This document shows positions 17,217-18,224 of a stretch of 18,224 nt of DNA, in pieces. The stretch's first letter is position 1. Each line of letters opens with the position of its first letter. The stretch is from Trichomonas tenax (lineage: Eukaryota; Parabasalia; Trichomonadida; Trichomonadidae). The notes under the pieces were generated by a model. The model searched no databases and was not told where the DNA came from. It saw only the letters and a list, made by a program, of their open reading frames with translations. The DNA lies in assembly GCA_023091735.1 (NCBI GenBank), contig JALKBU010001024.1, positions 1 to 18,224 on the forward strand. Reading direction: 5' to 3'. The position numbers were made by a program, and so were the translations under genes.

Positions 17217-17263
17217 TATATTACATGAAATTCCTCGACAAAGACATTTTGTCATGTAATATA
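17217..17263. repeat. 12-bp inverted repeat with inner hairpin
   Basis: TATATTACATGA (17217-17228) is matched by its exact reverse complement at 17252-17263. Inside, GACAAA (17237-17242) and TTTGTC (17248-17253) can form an alternative small stem, so two overlapping hairpins compete. It could be a transcription-end structure or remnant termini of a small element, but no element body or target-site duplication is evident. Confidence 0.5.
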
Positions 17264-17416
17264 TTTTGACATTTTATTTATCAAATCCTTGGCAGGTCTT
17301 CCAATTCATCGAAATTCCCTAATGTTTCTTCCATTGATCATATGTTCGGACAGGTATTATATCCCTCAAGTAAATTTTCTACTCACAAGCTGTGTCAAGA
17401 AAAATTTGAATTATCA

Positions 17417-17429
17417 TCACTCATCATTA
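17417..17429 (+). promoter_or_regulatory. Extended Inr-like element without a gene
   Basis: TCACTCATCATTA matches the extended trichomonad initiator TCAYTWYTCATTA at 11 of 13 positions, and an ATG follows 2 bp later. The reading frame from that ATG is only nine codons long. It may be the relic of a lost gene, a non-coding transcript promoter, or chance. Confidence 0.35.
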
Positions 17430-17647
17430 AGATGAATATGTTTTTTAGCACCAATGAATGATAAACAGCTCATTTTATATCAATGTTGTTTCAATTGTGA
17501 ATCTCTTTATCATTCCGCCTCGTAGACCCATCAAAAGGTTAACCCAATGTCACCAAATATATAAATAGAGAGGGGAAAAAAAATCACTAAACTTGTTCCA
17601 TTAGTTACTACTACCAAATTAACCTCAAATCATTGATTGTAACCAAT

Positions 17648-17649
<2 letters not shown>

Positions 17650-17693
<44 letters not shown>

Positions 17694-17728
17694 TATTTTT
17701 TTTTTTAAAAAAATTTTTTTTTTTTTTA

Positions 17729-17771
<43 letters not shown>
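17650..17771. repeat. 122-bp T/A homopolymer block
   Basis: The block consists of 38 T, then alternating A and T runs (A6-T-A-T11-A7-T14-A5), then 39 T, and ends at a GAGCTC palindrome. Only A and T occur. It may be a genuine poly(dA:dT) tract or partly an assembly or sequencing artefact, because run lengths of this kind are rarely measured exactly. Confidence 0.85.
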
Positions 17772-17772
<1 letters not shown>

Positions 17773-18224
17773 AGCTCAAAAAGAGTCCAAATGCATTTAA
17801 AATCAAAGCAGAATATTTTTGACAGCTTAAAATGCCCCAAAAGGAGTGACAGTTAACCTCTCAAAATTTCTCAGAAAAATCCCTCTAGGGGGTGCCAATT
17901 GTCCCTTGATTTCAGGCGCGATTTTGGAAATTTAGCCTAAAAATACCCCTTTTTACCATATTTTTCGTGTTTTGAAGGTGATTGCCTATCATAAAATTGG
18001 AACTGGGACAAAATAGAACAACGTGCTTTTCTGACATGTAACTTATTTTTGACATGTAAAATCAGGATGTCAAATTAAAGGAAAGTGACATGTTTGAGCA
18101 GGAAAAATGGAAAAGTGTCAATAGGTTGAAATGGATTGAACTCAATGTTGGAAGCCAAAGAAGACTTCATTATGAGTAGTTGTGACCTCATAGTGAAGGA
18201 TGACCTGGTGATCTAGCAGAGATG
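17772..18224. other. Right-end non-coding sequence with clustered TGACATGT motifs
   Basis: No open frame of useful length was found. Three copies of TGACATGT lie at 18032-18039, 18050-18057 and 18086-18093, with a nearby GATGTCAAA. The segment is somewhat less AT-rich than the other spacers and may be the edge of a dispersed repeat or the upstream region of a gene beyond the window. Confidence 0.4.

Larger units (their letters stand above)
16627..17649. other. Gene-free AT-rich spacer
   Basis: About 1 kb without a credible gene. It contains an inverted repeat (17217-17263) and a promoter-like Inr match (17417-17429), reported separately. The 12-mer AAAAATCCCTCT (16919-16930) recurs at 17876-17887. 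Confidence 0.5.

Noticed and set aside
17625..17840. Lysine-rich frame on the minus strand across the T/A block
   Set aside because: The product is almost wholly poly-lysine encoded by the homopolymer and is not a credible gene.
1..18224. Spliceosomal introns of the trichomonad type (GTATGT ... ACTAACACACAG)
   Set aside because: I found no such donor and branch/acceptor combination in or near any gene, and the main proteins read through as single open frames.

Overview
The window looks like nuclear DNA of a parabasalid protist, most likely Tritrichomonas (T. foetus-like) or a close relative. The reasons are: compact, apparently intronless protein genes on both strands separated by very AT-rich spacers; initiator-type promoter elements (TCA-Y-W) 10 to 16 nt upstream of two start codons, as described for Trichomonas; a UAAA-type polyadenylation signal overlapping several stop codons; and a large multi-pass membrane protein with the C-terminal PAS plus class III nucleotidyl-cyclase layout that is greatly expanded in trichomonads. 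The species call is inference and no database was searched.

Layout, left to right: a 1-kb gene-free spacer; a 77-residue two-EF-hand protein (+); glucosidase II beta subunit of the ER N-glycan quality-control cycle (+); a NEK-like protein kinase with a coiled-coil tail (-); an unrecognised polytopic membrane protein with a small soluble tail (+); a 1208-residue membrane receptor-like protein ending in PAS and a degenerate cyclase domain (-); a 1228-residue Q/N-rich, tail-anchored protein (+), head-to-head with the previous gene across only 126 bp; a tRNA-Leu(AAG) gene (-); a broken gene with two in-frame stops (-); and about 1.6 kb of gene-free sequence holding an inverted repeat, a lone promoter-like element, a 122-bp T/A homopolymer block and clustered TGACATGT motifs.

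The genes do not form an operon and no shared pathway is evident. The only mechanistic link I can offer is loose: the glucosidase II beta homologue would serve folding of secretory glycoproteins, and the cyclase-like protein has two predicted exoplasmic loops rich in N-glycosylation sequons.

The points most worth following are the apparent pseudo-cyclase (first metal aspartate replaced by arginine), the tail-anchored prion-like protein beside it, and the MRH domain that lacks a normally conserved disulfide in a beta subunit without an HDEL-type tail. I saw no CRISPR array, no transposase gene and no viral gene. I do not see convincing evidence of a wholly new multi-gene system.
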